A DNA stretch of 64,000 nt from Cytobacillus firmus (GTDB taxonomy: Bacteria; Bacillota; Bacilli; Bacillales; Cytobacillaceae): the NCBI RefSeq assembly GCF_023612095.1, contig NZ_CP086235.1, forward strand, positions 2,553,501 through 2,617,500. Direction: 5' to 3'. Under the pieces are notes generated by a model. It worked only from the letters and a program-made list of their open reading frames with translations. It made no database searches and had not been told where the DNA came from. Shown here piece by piece: positions 45,079-53,809 of the stretch (position 1 is the first letter of the stretch; each line of letters opens with the position of its first letter). The position numbers and the translations under genes were made by a program.

Positions 45079-46798
45079 ATTTTTTAGCTGCTTCCTTATT
45101 AGTTAAAGTTAAGGCAGACCAGGCTGTTTCATCTGCAAAGTACCTGCTCCAGCTTGCAACACCGGCTAAATTATACTTCTTAGCTAATTCTGCCCGTTTG
45201 GATAGTGAAATTTCATCTTCAAGCCACACTCTGTATGTGATTTTATCTTTTTCTGAAAAATGCTCCGCATAATTTTGCCCGCTTGCCGGATCGTATACCG
45301 GAGTAATTTTATTTTGACTGAGCCATTCTTTCACTTTGCCCATCGAAAGGGCTTTGGAAGAAACATCCCCATTTGATTTTTGTTCCCATAATCTTGTATA
45401 TAAAGGCACACCCAATATTAATTTCTCATTGGGCACAACCTCGAGCAAAAGTTTCAGGTTTTCCTCGACCCACGGGAGGCTCGCTACACTTCCCGCAACC
45501 TGTGAGCTGCCCCAATGCTCATCATAAGCCATGACTACCATATAATCTGCTATCCCGGCAAGCTTATCCCTTTCAAAAAAAACCGACCAATTGCCGCTTG
45601 ATGAAATGAAGGTGATATCCATCGACACTACTAAACCTGCTTCATGAAAGTAAGGAGTGGCTTCCCTTACAAACTGTGTTATATAAGGCCCGTCTACAGG
45701 ATTAACATTTTCAATGTCCAGATTGATCCCGTTTAATCCATATAATTGACTGAAATGCAGAAGCTGGCGAATCATATTCTGCCTTGTTTCAAAAGAACCA
45801 AAAGCTTCATGTGTTAATTCAGGGTCAAATGCATTTGAAAACAAGCCCCAAATTTGGTATCCCTGTTTTCTGGACCATTTTGCATAATCCTTTGAACCAA
45901 GATTTTTAATAGTCCCTTTTCCGTCCGCCAGCTCAAACCATGTTGGTGAAATGACATTCACACCAGCCATCATCGGGATGTTCGAAGTATTCGGGTTTTT
46001 AGTATATACAGCTTCCCAGGTCAGCTGAATAGGTCCTTCCATTTTGGGAACTGTATATTCTGTTTCTTCAAGGGAAATAGCAATTTTCTTGCTCTCCCCC
46101 TTTTTTATGTATTGCTTCTTCATATAACCGGCTCTGCCGTCTTCTTTTCTGATAAGATAGTAGTCTCCCTTTTTCTGCTCAATAAAAATTTTCTCCTTAG
46201 GAGATACGGTGGCTGTATATGGTGAATCCAGGCTTGCTTTTGTCCGCAGCCGGAGAAATTCTTCATGAATATCTTTTTCCGTCACTTTACCGGAAGCCAT
46301 AGTCTCCCCATTCTTTTTAATCCAAACTGCACCTGTATCAGAGAGTATTGAATAAGTAATGGGATAGAAAGCCACCAGGGGCTCAATCGCTAAATACCTT
46401 TCTCCACCTATCTGTTTAACAGCAGAAAAGCCCAATTTAACAGCCTCCTCATTCACATAATAACTCGAAGATTCAGTCGGAAGCTGTACTACTTTATTCT
46501 TAGTGGCAATGATGATAGATTGTGAATGTTCATCAACAATAATAGCGTCATCAACAAATTTCTGCAGAAAAGTTAATGGCAGATAGATCGTTTCCCCTTC
46601 TAAATAAGCATTTCCTGCCTGTTTGCCCATAAACAAAATCGGATGATCTCCTTTAAAGTAAGCAGCCTTCTCCTTTGAAGCAAAAGGGTATAAAAATAGG
46701 ATTATGCTTGAGATTATCAGTGTAAAAGCAAACAAAAGCCCCGCAAAAATAAATTTTTTAGCGGGAGCCTTTTTCTGACTTGTTTCTATTTCATACAT
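45077..46798 (-). CDS. Membrane-anchored GH18-family protein with copper-amine-oxidase-like N-terminal region
   Basis: 573 residues from ATG 46798 (GGGGAGG upstream). One N-terminal transmembrane helix ('FIFAGLLFAFTLIISSIILF') anchors it. Residues 50-150 resemble a stalk domain ('AYLEGETIYLPLTFLQKFVD'), followed by an SH3-like segment and a GH18 barrel with 'GLNGINLDIENV', the variant of the DxxDxDxE motif, and 'DYMVVMAYDEHW'. Family members hydrolyse peptidoglycan-like polymers in spores or cell walls; activity is unproven. Confidence 0.78.
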   Translation of the reverse strand: MYEIETSQKKAPAKKFIFAGLLFAFTLIISSIILFLYPFASKEKAAYFKGDHPILFMGKQAGNAYLEGETIYLPLTFLQKFVDDAIIVDEHSQSIIIATKNKVVQLPTESSSYYVNEEAVKLGFSAVKQIGGERYLAIEPLVAFYPITYSILSDTGAVWIKKNGETMASGKVTEKDIHEEFLRLRTKASLDSPYTATVSPKEKIFIEQKKGDYYLIRKEDGRAGYMKKQYIKKGESKKIAISLEETEYTVPKMEGPIQLTWEAVYTKNPNTSNIPMMAGVNVISPTWFELADGKGTIKNLGSKDYAKWSRKQGYQIWGLFSNAFDPELTHEAFGSFETRQNMIRQLLHFSQLYGLNGINLDIENVNPVDGPYITQFVREATPYFHEAGLVVSMDITFISSSGNWSVFFERDKLAGIADYMVVMAYDEHWGSSQVAGSVASLPWVEENLKLLLEVVPNEKLILGVPLYTRLWEQKSNGDVSSKALSMGKVKEWLSQNKITPVYDPASGQNYAEHFSEKDKITYRVWLEDEISLSKRAELAKKYNLAGVASWSRYFADETAWSALTLTNKEAAKK

Positions 46799-46926
46799 TC
46801 CTTTTCCTCCCCTTACTTCCATCGTAACGAAATAATCAGATAATGGGAAGAAAATTTAGAATATCTTCAATTATTCACCCCTTCCTATATTAACGAAATT
46901 AATAGAGGAAAGGTTTCAACTTTTTA

Positions 46927-48372
46927 TCAGTATGTTGTAAAGTGAGTAAGCTTCTGCAGTCTGTAAGTAATATATTTAACCCCCGGCATTTTCTCGTTGG
47001 ATGAATAGTTCTTTGTATAAATGGCACCGTCATTATTCCAAAGCTTATTAAAATACCTGTCAACATCCCTCATAACCTGGGATTGGGCTGGAGCACTGAT
47101 TTTTAAGTTTGTCTCCAGGTTTAAATCATCCAGATTTCTTCTTGTAAAATTAGCTGAACCAGCTATGATCAAACTTTTTTCTTTGCCGGTTACATACATG
47201 ATTTTCGAATGGTATTGTTCAAATCCAGTATTGTACCATCTGATTTTTATGTTTTCATGGCCCAGTTTATCCAATTCAGCAGCAACAGGTATATTAGGGA
47301 GCCCAATTTTTTCAGATCCGAAAGCGTTCTGGTTGGGATCCAGGATCATTTGTACTATAACTCCCCGGTCGGCTGCTTCTTTAAGTGCGTCAACCACTTT
47401 CCGGTCAGCAAGATAAAACATGCCAAGCCAGATGGTTTCCCCTTTCTTGACTTTATTGATTTCTTGAAGAATGTGTTTATAAATTTTGCCTTCAGTCAGC
47501 ACCTGGACCTTAAGCGGACCGGTTTTATTACTCTTTTCAGGTTTGAAATCTGCCAATTTGCCGGATGCTGAATAATCGACCACAGCCTGCTCCGTTTTGA
47601 CGAGATCAGCTAAGATGGGCCCTTTTACTTCAAATGCTATATTGGAATGAAATCCGCTGGCATTGTGCGGGTTTCCTGAAGTAACAATTCCTGTTTTTTC
47701 CGTCACAAAAACCTTCCGGTGATTTGCTTTTATGTTCATTAGATCGAGATAGGACCTGAATGTCACCTTTGGAGCATTTTCTGCGAGCGGGTTCGGCAGC
47801 CAGCCTTCTCCACTCTGGCCAAACCATTGAATAAATACACGCCAGAATGCCGAATAAATGGGATTTGAATCTCTTAAAGGAACTAGTGAAGTATAAACCA
47901 CGTTTATGCCATTCTCTTTAAGTTCCCGGAATTCCGGAACTTCATGCGATCCATAGGTGCTGTTAATCCGATCCGTGATCACGGTAATTTCCATATTCGG
48001 GCGGCTGAGCTTTTTTTCGATTAGCTTATCAGCAATTTTACCGCTAATATCCGGATATTTTTTATCCCCATCATTAAAGCCATTGAATAAAAACATATCC
48101 ATCACTATAAAATCCTCTGACTCGTCAATTGCTTCTGTAATACGCTGAAAGATCTGCTGTTCACTTTCTCTTTTTCCATTTTCTTTTTCATAGGTTAAAT
48201 CGTAAAGGAACTGAGCATCCTCTGCAGAATATACTTCCCCTTCAAACGAAAGACCCTTTGGCAGTGATTTATTGGATTGATAGATGATGGTTGCTGCCAA
48301 TACCAGCACAAGGCTCAATATGGGTATCCATACCTTTTTTATTTTTACTTTTCCCAGAACCTTTTTCACCAA
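46927..48372 (-). CDS. Phospholipase D family protein
   Basis: 481 residues. An N-terminal hydrophobic helix ('VWIPILSLVLVLAATIIY', residues 14-31) anchors the protein. Two HKD-type motifs are visible: 'NHRKVFVTEKTGIVTSGN' (about residue 215) and 'YHSKIMYVTGKEKSLIIAGS' (about residue 395), each with His and Lys. It resembles Bacillus membrane-bound PLD-like proteins and may act on phospholipids or cardiolipin; the substrate is not readable from sequence. Confidence 0.8.
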   Translation of the reverse strand: MVKKVLGKVKIKKVWIPILSLVLVLAATIIYQSNKSLPKGLSFEGEVYSAEDAQFLYDLTYEKENGKRESEQQIFQRITEAIDESEDFIVMDMFLFNGFNDGDKKYPDISGKIADKLIEKKLSRPNMEITVITDRINSTYGSHEVPEFRELKENGINVVYTSLVPLRDSNPIYSAFWRVFIQWFGQSGEGWLPNPLAENAPKVTFRSYLDLMNIKANHRKVFVTEKTGIVTSGNPHNASGFHSNIAFEVKGPILADLVKTEQAVVDYSASGKLADFKPEKSNKTGPLKVQVLTEGKIYKHILQEINKVKKGETIWLGMFYLADRKVVDALKEAADRGVIVQMILDPNQNAFGSEKIGLPNIPVAAELDKLGHENIKIRWYNTGFEQYHSKIMYVTGKEKSLIIAGSANFTRRNLDDLNLETNLKISAPAQSQVMRDVDRYFNKLWNNDGAIYTKNYSSNEKMPGVKYITYRLQKLTHFTTY

Positions 48373-48455
48373 GACTCCCCCTGCTCCTTAGACTGCGATA
48401 ACTATATATAGACCATTTTTGACTATTGTAAACTCATCTATGCGCCTTCAGGCAA

Positions 48456-48482
48456 AATAAAAGACGAAGGCAGGTGCCTTCG
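48456..48482 (-). terminator. Terminator of the DUF3243 gene
   Basis: On the minus strand CGAAGGC and GCCTTCG pair around ACCT, followed by TCTTTTATTTTG. Confidence 0.7.
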
Positions 48483-48498
48483 CCATTTATATCTTTTA

Positions 48499-48819
48499 TT
48501 AGCCAACAAGCTTGACAAGCATATGAGACAGCTTATGCTTTTCTTCTTCTGTTCCTACCTTCCACAATTCCTGAAGAAGTTTTTCTTCCCGGTTTCTCGG
48601 ATCTTCTTTGGAAGCCAGATAATCTCCTACCTTTTGAGCAGTATTAGCAAGCTGCTCCTCATCCATGCCCATTTTCTGTCCCATGGAAACCTTTCCGCTT
48701 AAATAATCTTTAAATCCATCAAAGCTTGAAAGAATTTCATCTTTCTTCTCGCTCCCCATGTTATCAAGCTTTCCCTCTACATTAGCTGCTTGTCCATTTA
48801 CGTTATTATTTTGTTCCAT
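48499..48819 (-). CDS. DUF3243 (YmfJ-like) protein
   Basis: 106 residues, acidic, helical. 'FDGFKDYLSGKVSMGQKMGM' (about residue 34) and 'NREEKLLQELWKVGTEEEKH' (about residue 75) match the DUF3243 family, Bacillus proteins of unknown function with a small helical bundle. AAAGGAGAG precedes the ATG. It lies at the end of the accessory block next to plsY. Confidence 0.78.
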   Translation of the reverse strand: MEQNNNVNGQAANVEGKLDNMGSEKKDEILSSFDGFKDYLSGKVSMGQKMGMDEEQLANTAQKVGDYLASKEDPRNREEKLLQELWKVGTEEEKHKLSHMLVKLVG

Positions 48820-49014
48820 GCTGAATCTCTCCTTTAATTGGATTTGATTGCTGTGACAGTCTACTATTACCCGGTGTCAAACATATCAAACAAAAGCCAG
48901 AGAGTTTGAAGCACCACCCTGAAATAAATTGGACTTCTTTTTAATTGCACATGGTATGCTGCTTTGCTCACATGGTACAATATACTAACATAGAAAGTAT
49001 GAAGGAGAGTTTTT

Positions 49015-49599
49015 ATGATTTATGGAATTATCATTATTTTAGCTTATTTACTTGGCTCCATTCCTTCAGGTTTAATTGTAGGAAAACTTTTTTATGGAGT
49101 GGATATTCGTGAGCATGGCAGCGGAAATCTGGGCGGTACCAATACATTCCGGACCCTTGGAGTGAAGGCCGGCATGATCGTGACCATAGCTGATATCTTA
49201 AAAGGCACCCTTGCTGCATCCCTTCCCTTGTTCTTTGGATCGGATATGCATCACCTTATTGCCGGAGTTTTTGCCGTTATTGGACATATGTATCCTTTGT
49301 TTGCCGGTTTTCGCGGAGGAAAAGCAGTGGCAACTTCAGGCGGAGTGCTATTAGCCTATGTACCGTTCATGTTTCTTATCATATTGGGTGTTTTCTTCTT
49401 AAGCCTTTACATAACTAAGTATGTGTCTTTATCCTCTATTCTGGCAGCAGCAGCATCCATCATTTACGCTCTTATTTTAGGTGACATCCCGCTAATTATC
49501 GTTGTTTCCATCCTGGGATTCTTTGTTATATACAGGCACAGGGCCAACATTAAAAGAATCAGGGACAAAACCGAGCCCAAAATAAAATGGCTTGGCTAA
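49015..49599 (+). CDS. plsY: Glycerol-3-phosphate acyltransferase PlsY
   Basis: 194 residues, about five membrane helices. '[13 protein letters not shown]' (about residue 11), '[15 protein letters not shown]' (about residue 37) and '[13 protein letters not shown]' (about residue 102) are the three conserved PlsY loops that bind acyl-phosphate. It transfers the acyl group to glycerol-3-phosphate, the first step of phospholipid synthesis. It is the right-hand boundary of the inserted block: in B. subtilis plsY (yneS) is adjacent to yneT and parE, as I recall. Confidence 0.93.
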   Translation: MIYGIIIILAYLLGSIPSGLIVGKLFYGVDIREHGSGNLGGTNTFRTLGVKAGMIVTIADILKGTLAASLPLFFGSDMHHLIAGVFAVIGHMYPLFAGFRGGKAVATSGGVLLAYVPFMFLIILGVFFLSLYITKYVSLSSILAAAASIIYALILGDIPLIIVVSILGFFVIYRHRANIKRIRDKTEPKIKWLG

Positions 49600-49620
49600 A
49601 AACCAGCCGGCACCGCAAAG

Positions 49621-49647
49621 CAGCAGATCTTATTTCTGCTGTTTTTT
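49621..49647 (+). terminator. Terminator of plsY
   Basis: CAGCAGA and TCTGCTG pair around TCTTATT, followed by TTTTTT. Confidence 0.85.
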
Positions 49648-49746
49648 ACTTTGCAAATAAATTTTTATACATAAAAGAACATATATTGATATCTTTCGCC
49701 ATACATTAGTTTAGGCTTAACTTTTGCCGAAAACGCTAATGTTAGG

Positions 49747-50466
49747 ATGAACAATGAGATGGAGAAGGAAAAAATGAAATATATAAAAAAATCAGAAAGA
49801 GAAATCCGTGAAAACGACCGACAGCTGGCAGCAGCATTAGCCCATGAAATCAGAAATCCGCTGACAACAGTGAAAGGATTTATGGAGCTCTTAAAGCCTT
49901 ATTTAATTGAGATCGGCAAAGAACAGTACGCTCAAATTGCCATTGATGAGATTAATAGGGCAAATGATCTGATTTATGAATTTCTAAATGCATCGAAGCC
50001 TGGATTAAACAAGAAAACGGAAATAGACATAAACAAATTGATTCAGGAAATGAAGATTTCATTCGACAATCAGGCAAACATAAACCTTTCCGTTAACCTA
50101 TGTCCTGGAGAGCCCATCATCTATGGTGATTCTAATAAGATAAAGCAATTACTGATCAATGTAATTAAAAATGCACTAGAGGCATGTGAAGAAGCTCCTG
50201 CAGGAGAAGGAAAGGTTTGCCTGAATGCCAAATCAAACAGCCGTAAAGCCCAAATCATTATTGAGGATAATGGACCGGGCATGACAGAAGAAACGATTAA
50301 CAGATTATTTTTGCCATTTTATACAACTAAAGAAAAAGGGACTGGCATTGGTCTATCCATATGCAGGAAAATAATTGAGGAACATAATGGCAGTATTAAA
50401 GTCCATTCCACTCTTTCACAAGGCAGTGTTTTTACAATTGAACTTCCTATGGCTTCGAACCAATAA
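49747..50466 (+). CDS. Sensor-less sporulation-type histidine kinase
   Basis: 239 residues. It starts almost directly with the phosphoacceptor region 'ALAHEIRNPLTTVKGFMELL' (His at about residue 37), then N-box 'NVIKNALEACEEA', 'EDNGPGMTEETI', 'LFLPFYTTKEKGTGIGLS' as G1/F/G2 boxes. No membrane or PAS domain precedes it, so it must be controlled by another protein. The sequence is closest in flavour to KinA-E-type sporulation kinases. No response regulator is encoded nearby. Confidence 0.82.
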   Translation: MNNEMEKEKMKYIKKSEREIRENDRQLAAALAHEIRNPLTTVKGFMELLKPYLIEIGKEQYAQIAIDEINRANDLIYEFLNASKPGLNKKTEIDINKLIQEMKISFDNQANINLSVNLCPGEPIIYGDSNKIKQLLINVIKNALEACEEAPAGEGKVCLNAKSNSRKAQIIIEDNGPGMTEETINRLFLPFYTTKEKGTGIGLSICRKIIEEHNGSIKVHSTLSQGSVFTIELPMASNQ

Positions 50467-50582
50467 AGGCATTTTAATTAATGGGGAATTTGCAGAAAAA
50501 TGATGAAAAATGCAAAAATTCGTATTAAAATTAGACTATTAATATATATATTCTGATGCTCTATATTAAGGGGATAATTTTG

Positions 50583-51743
50583 ATGAAAAACACCAAAGCC
50601 TTCCTGCTATCTGCACTTTTCTGTACCACATTAGTAATTTGCTCGGGTCTCTTAATCTATAAAATGCACACTGAATATAAGGCTGAGGCAGCCGAAGCCA
50701 AACCTGTTCAACTGCATGCAGAAAACAGGGAAGCTGCCGAGGGCAATAAAATTCTTATTGAAAGGGTGACCTTGGGAGCTATTGGCGACATCCTTATCCA
50801 TGATTGGGTATATAATGATGCAAAAACAAAAACTGGCTACGATTTCAAACCGATGTTTGAACATGCAAAATCGCTATTAAGTACTCCCGATCTCTTACTT
50901 GCCAATCAGGAGACTATTCTGGGCGGCCTCAATATAGGAATTTCCAGTTACCCTATGTTCAACAGCCCTCAGGAAGTGGGGGATGCTTTGATAGATGCAG
51001 GCGTTGATATCGTTTCAACTGCCAATAACCATTCACTCGATAAGGGAGTAAAGGGCTTGGAAGCCTCTCTCGATTATATGGATCAAATTGGATTGCCACA
51101 TGTGGGAACGAGCAGAACACCTAGGGAGCAGCAAACCTTGAAAATACTCAGCAAAAATGGAATTAAAGTTGCCTATCTTTCTTATACCTATGGCACAAAC
51201 GGAATTCCCGTTCCGGCAGGTAAAGAATACCTCGTTAATCTCATTGATGAAACCGCCTTAAAAAAAGAAATTAAACGGGCTAAAGACGAAGCTGACGTCG
51301 TTGTGATGAGTATGCATTGGGGAAATGAATATCAACTTCAGCCAACAGAGGATCAGAAAAAATTAGCTCAGACACTTGCAAATGAAGGTGTTGACATTGT
51401 CTTCGGCCACCATCCACATGTACTGCAGCCTATGGAGTGGATTGACAGAAAAGACGGCGGCCGGTCATTGGTCGTATACTCGCTTGGCAATTTTTTATCC
51501 GGGCAGATGCGCGATTATAAAGATATAGGCGGGCTTGCCACTGTGGAGGTTACAAAATACATTGACCAAAATGGGGTCGATATCACACTTACCAATCCGG
51601 AATTTGTACCGACTTATGTCAGCAATAAACAGCTGAGTCATTACCGGATCGTACCGCTCGAGGATGCGGGCAGCTTTGGTTTACCCCATGCAGAGTCCAA
51701 ATTTGCCGAAATTATGAAACATATGATGGGAAATGTTCAGTAA
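50583..51743 (+). CDS. CapA-family (PGA_cap) exported metallophosphoesterase-like protein
   Basis: 386 residues from ATG 50583 (AAGGGGA upstream); the longer start is not supported. A single N-terminal hydrophobic segment ('AFLLSALFCTTLVICSGLLI') is a membrane anchor. 'TLGAIGDILIHDWVYNDA' (about residue 60), 'LLANQETILGG', 'TANNHSLDKG' and 'MHWGNEYQ' with 'FGHHPHVLQPME' are the CapA/PgsA motifs. Family members take part in poly-gamma-glutamate capsule export, but no pgsB/C genes are near. Confidence 0.82.
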   Translation: MKNTKAFLLSALFCTTLVICSGLLIYKMHTEYKAEAAEAKPVQLHAENREAAEGNKILIERVTLGAIGDILIHDWVYNDAKTKTGYDFKPMFEHAKSLLSTPDLLLANQETILGGLNIGISSYPMFNSPQEVGDALIDAGVDIVSTANNHSLDKGVKGLEASLDYMDQIGLPHVGTSRTPREQQTLKILSKNGIKVAYLSYTYGTNGIPVPAGKEYLVNLIDETALKKEIKRAKDEADVVVMSMHWGNEYQLQPTEDQKKLAQTLANEGVDIVFGHHPHVLQPMEWIDRKDGGRSLVVYSLGNFLSGQMRDYKDIGGLATVEVTKYIDQNGVDITLTNPEFVPTYVSNKQLSHYRIVPLEDAGSFGLPHAESKFAEIMKHMMGNVQ

Positions 51744-51764
51744 AGCGCTTATAGCGCTTTTTTT
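51743..51764 (+). terminator. Terminator of the capA-like gene
   Basis: AAGCGCT and AGCGCTT pair around TAT, followed by TTTTTT. Confidence 0.85.
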
Positions 51765-51808
51765 GTGTAAAAAATGGTAAAATATCTTGTATGCAGGGAG
51801 GTTCTATT

Positions 51809-52621
51809 ATGAAAACCGTAAATGTTAATAAGTCTCTTCCTTTTTTGCAGCTAAGCGTATTCACCGCTGGCGTATTGCTTTTTCAATCGAAGCTTTTCGC
51901 TTTCGCTTTCATTCTTTCGTTTGGCCTTATCATTTTTTTATTGCTTCTCTCAAAGCAGGAGCGTGTTTTTTCCTGGACCATTGCCGGATATTTAACAGGC
52001 AGCCTTTTGTTTCTTTATGGTGATAAGCTGCTTGATGCACTGCCCCTTCCATACTATATCTTATTGATATTGAATCGGTTTCTTCTGGTGATCCCGATAC
52101 TGATTCTGGTCTATATTTCAATAAAGTTTAATAAAACGGCCTTCCCCTTTCTGCAAAAACCGGATTGGAATTCCCTCATATTTTTCCCATTCATATGGAG
52201 CGGTTTCCATTCAATAAAAATAAAGTATTTTCTTATGATTGCTATCCTAATTAATTTTGCTGCATTTGCTTATTCTATTTTTTCAGCAAATATCTCGTTT
52301 TCAAGGGACTTTTTAATATTCCTGATTGGCTTCTCGATTGTAAACGGGATAATGGAAGAGCTTTTATGGAGAGGAATCATCTTATCCAGAATGGCTGAAC
52401 TGTCAGGAGAAAAGACAGCAGTTCTTTTTTCGGGGCTGGCATTTGGATTTTCTCATATCATGCTTGGCTACTCATTTGTTTTGTGTCTGCTGTTTGCTGT
52501 CGGAGGGATATTTTACGCTGCCGTCACAGTGAAATCCCAAAGCATCTTTCCTGCTTTCATATGGCATATGGCCATGAACGTATTTATGATTTTAAGCGGT
52601 TTAATATCTTTTCCAGGATAG
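51809..52621 (+). CDS. CPBP-family intramembrane metalloprotease
   Basis: 270 residues from ATG 51809 (GGGAGG upstream). About eight hydrophobic helices. The CPBP/Abi signature is complete: 'GIMEELLWRGIIL' (EExxxR, about residue 183), 'FGFSHIML' (FxxxH) and 'AFIWHMAMNVF' (HxxxN). It would cleave membrane-embedded substrates; the target is unknown. Confidence 0.83.
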   Translation: MKTVNVNKSLPFLQLSVFTAGVLLFQSKLFAFAFILSFGLIIFLLLLSKQERVFSWTIAGYLTGSLLFLYGDKLLDALPLPYYILLILNRFLLVIPILILVYISIKFNKTAFPFLQKPDWNSLIFFPFIWSGFHSIKIKYFLMIAILINFAAFAYSIFSANISFSRDFLIFLIGFSIVNGIMEELLWRGIILSRMAELSGEKTAVLFSGLAFGFSHIMLGYSFVLCLLFAVGGIFYAAVTVKSQSIFPAFIWHMAMNVFMILSGLISFPG

Positions 52622-52728
52622 TTGAGTGCTGACATGGCCATCAAAAAAGAAATGCAGCAGACATTTTATTCGCGCATAAGGAAAAACTAGCCTATAATAT
52701 GACTATCACCCAAGAGGAGGAATTTCAA

Positions 52729-53022
52729 ATGAACATACATATCGAAGATCAGGCTGCCCAATGGTATCAGGAAGAAATGCTCTTAAATAAGGGTGACTTC
52801 GTCCGCTTTTTTGCAAGATATGGAGGCTGCAGCACTGTTCAGCAGGGATTTTCATTAGGCGTCTCGAATGAACAGCCACATGACGCAGGAGTGCAGACTG
52901 AAAAAAACGGAATTACTTACTTTATCGAAGAAAAGGACTTATGGTACTTTGATAATCACGATTTGTTCGTGACATTTAATAAAAAAGCACAGGAACCTGA
53001 ATTCAAATATACCAATGAGTAA
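52729..53022 (+). CDS. yneR: HesB-like small protein YneR
   Basis: 97 residues from ATG 52729 (GAGGAGG upstream); the longer frame has no RBS. 'GDFVRFFARYGGCSTVQQGFS' (about residue 28, Cys present) and 'GITYFIEEKDLWYFDNH' follow the HesB/IscA-like plan, without the two C-terminal Cys of true IscA. Location next to yneQ/yneP is conserved with B. subtilis. Function unknown. Confidence 0.8.
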   Translation: MNIHIEDQAAQWYQEEMLLNKGDFVRFFARYGGCSTVQQGFSLGVSNEQPHDAGVQTEKNGITYFIEEKDLWYFDNHDLFVTFNKKAQEPEFKYTNE

Positions 53023-53023
53023 A

Positions 53024-53054
53024 AGAAGCAGACACTGCCTGCTTCTTCTTTCAT
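53024..53054. terminator. Bidirectional terminator between yneR and yneQ
   Basis: AAGAAGCAG and CTGCTTCTT pair around ACACTGC, with A-rich and T-rich flanks. Confidence 0.75.
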
Positions 53055-53350
53055 TTCAGCTGTTCCAGCTGCTCCAACAGCTTCTCTTTTTCAAGGATTT
53101 CCTTCTGCCTGGCCCCAATCAAATCAAAGTGTGAGTAGCCATCAGTCCGATAATCAATCCACTCCGGCTTAAGGCCATGCGATTCTCCCCAATCAATCAA
53201 TTTCTTCAAATCTGAACAGCCGACCTTTGTGACCGTTTTACACCCAGGGAATCGCTCATCTAACCAATAATGAGTTAAAAAAGCAATTTCACCACGGTCT
53301 ATTTTCCTCTTCCATTCTTGAAGATCTTTCCTTCGAAGGCCGAATGCCAT
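53051..53350 (-). CDS. yneQ: YneQ-like small protein
   Basis: 99 residues from 'MAFGLRRKDLQEWKRKIDRG'; the longer frame to 53482 lies inside yneP. 'FLTHYWLDERFPGCKTVTKV' and 'LKPEWIDYRTDGYSHFDLIG' are conserved in Bacillus YneQ. It is 19 bases downstream of yneP and probably co-transcribed. Function unknown. Confidence 0.8.
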   Translation of the reverse strand: MAFGLRRKDLQEWKRKIDRGEIAFLTHYWLDERFPGCKTVTKVGCSDLKKLIDWGESHGLKPEWIDYRTDGYSHFDLIGARQKEILEKEKLLEQLEQLK

Positions 53351-53369
53351 TTTTAATCTCCATCCTTTA

Positions 53370-53807
53370 TTATCTGACAGCACCTTCAGGCTGTTTTTTT
53401 GCCTTTTCATATGCTTCATGCCAATCAGGATATTTCTTTTTAATTGAGATTGGGCGGAAATTATCCTTTTTGACGCAAACATGCTTGGACAAGCCTGTTA
53501 CGGCAAGCTCTCCTACATCATTGAATATTTCATATCCATAGCTGACGCGGAAACCGTCATACTCTTCAATCCAGGTCTTAATTGTTGCAGTTTGCCCGTA
53601 GCGCAATGGTTTTTTATAAGAAGCAAGGATATCCAGAACAGGAGAGATGATTCCATCCTTCTCCATTTCGGCATAACTGAATCCAAGATCTTTTATGATC
53701 TGTGTCCGGCCAAGCTCCATCCATACCAGGTAATTGGCATGGTATACTACTCCCATTTGATCTGTTTCTGCATACCTAACCTCTATTTCTCTTGTTGAGA
53801 TGAGCAT
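53370..53807 (-). CDS. yneP: Acyl-CoA thioesterase (hotdog fold) YneP
   Basis: 145 residues of the 4-hydroxybenzoyl-CoA thioesterase/YbgC family. 'EVRYAETDQMGVVYHANYLVW' contains the catalytic Asp (about residue 16) with the nearby His/Asn. 'RVSYGYEIFNDVGELAVTG' completes the fold. It hydrolyses short acyl-CoA thioesters; in Bacillus the physiological substrate is unknown. Only two bases separate it from the stop of the AAA gene upstream. Confidence 0.87.
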   Translation of the reverse strand: MLISTREIEVRYAETDQMGVVYHANYLVWMELGRTQIIKDLGFSYAEMEKDGIISPVLDILASYKKPLRYGQTATIKTWIEEYDGFRVSYGYEIFNDVGELAVTGLSKHVCVKKDNFRPISIKKKYPDWHEAYEKAKKQPEGAVR

Positions 53808-53809
53808 CC

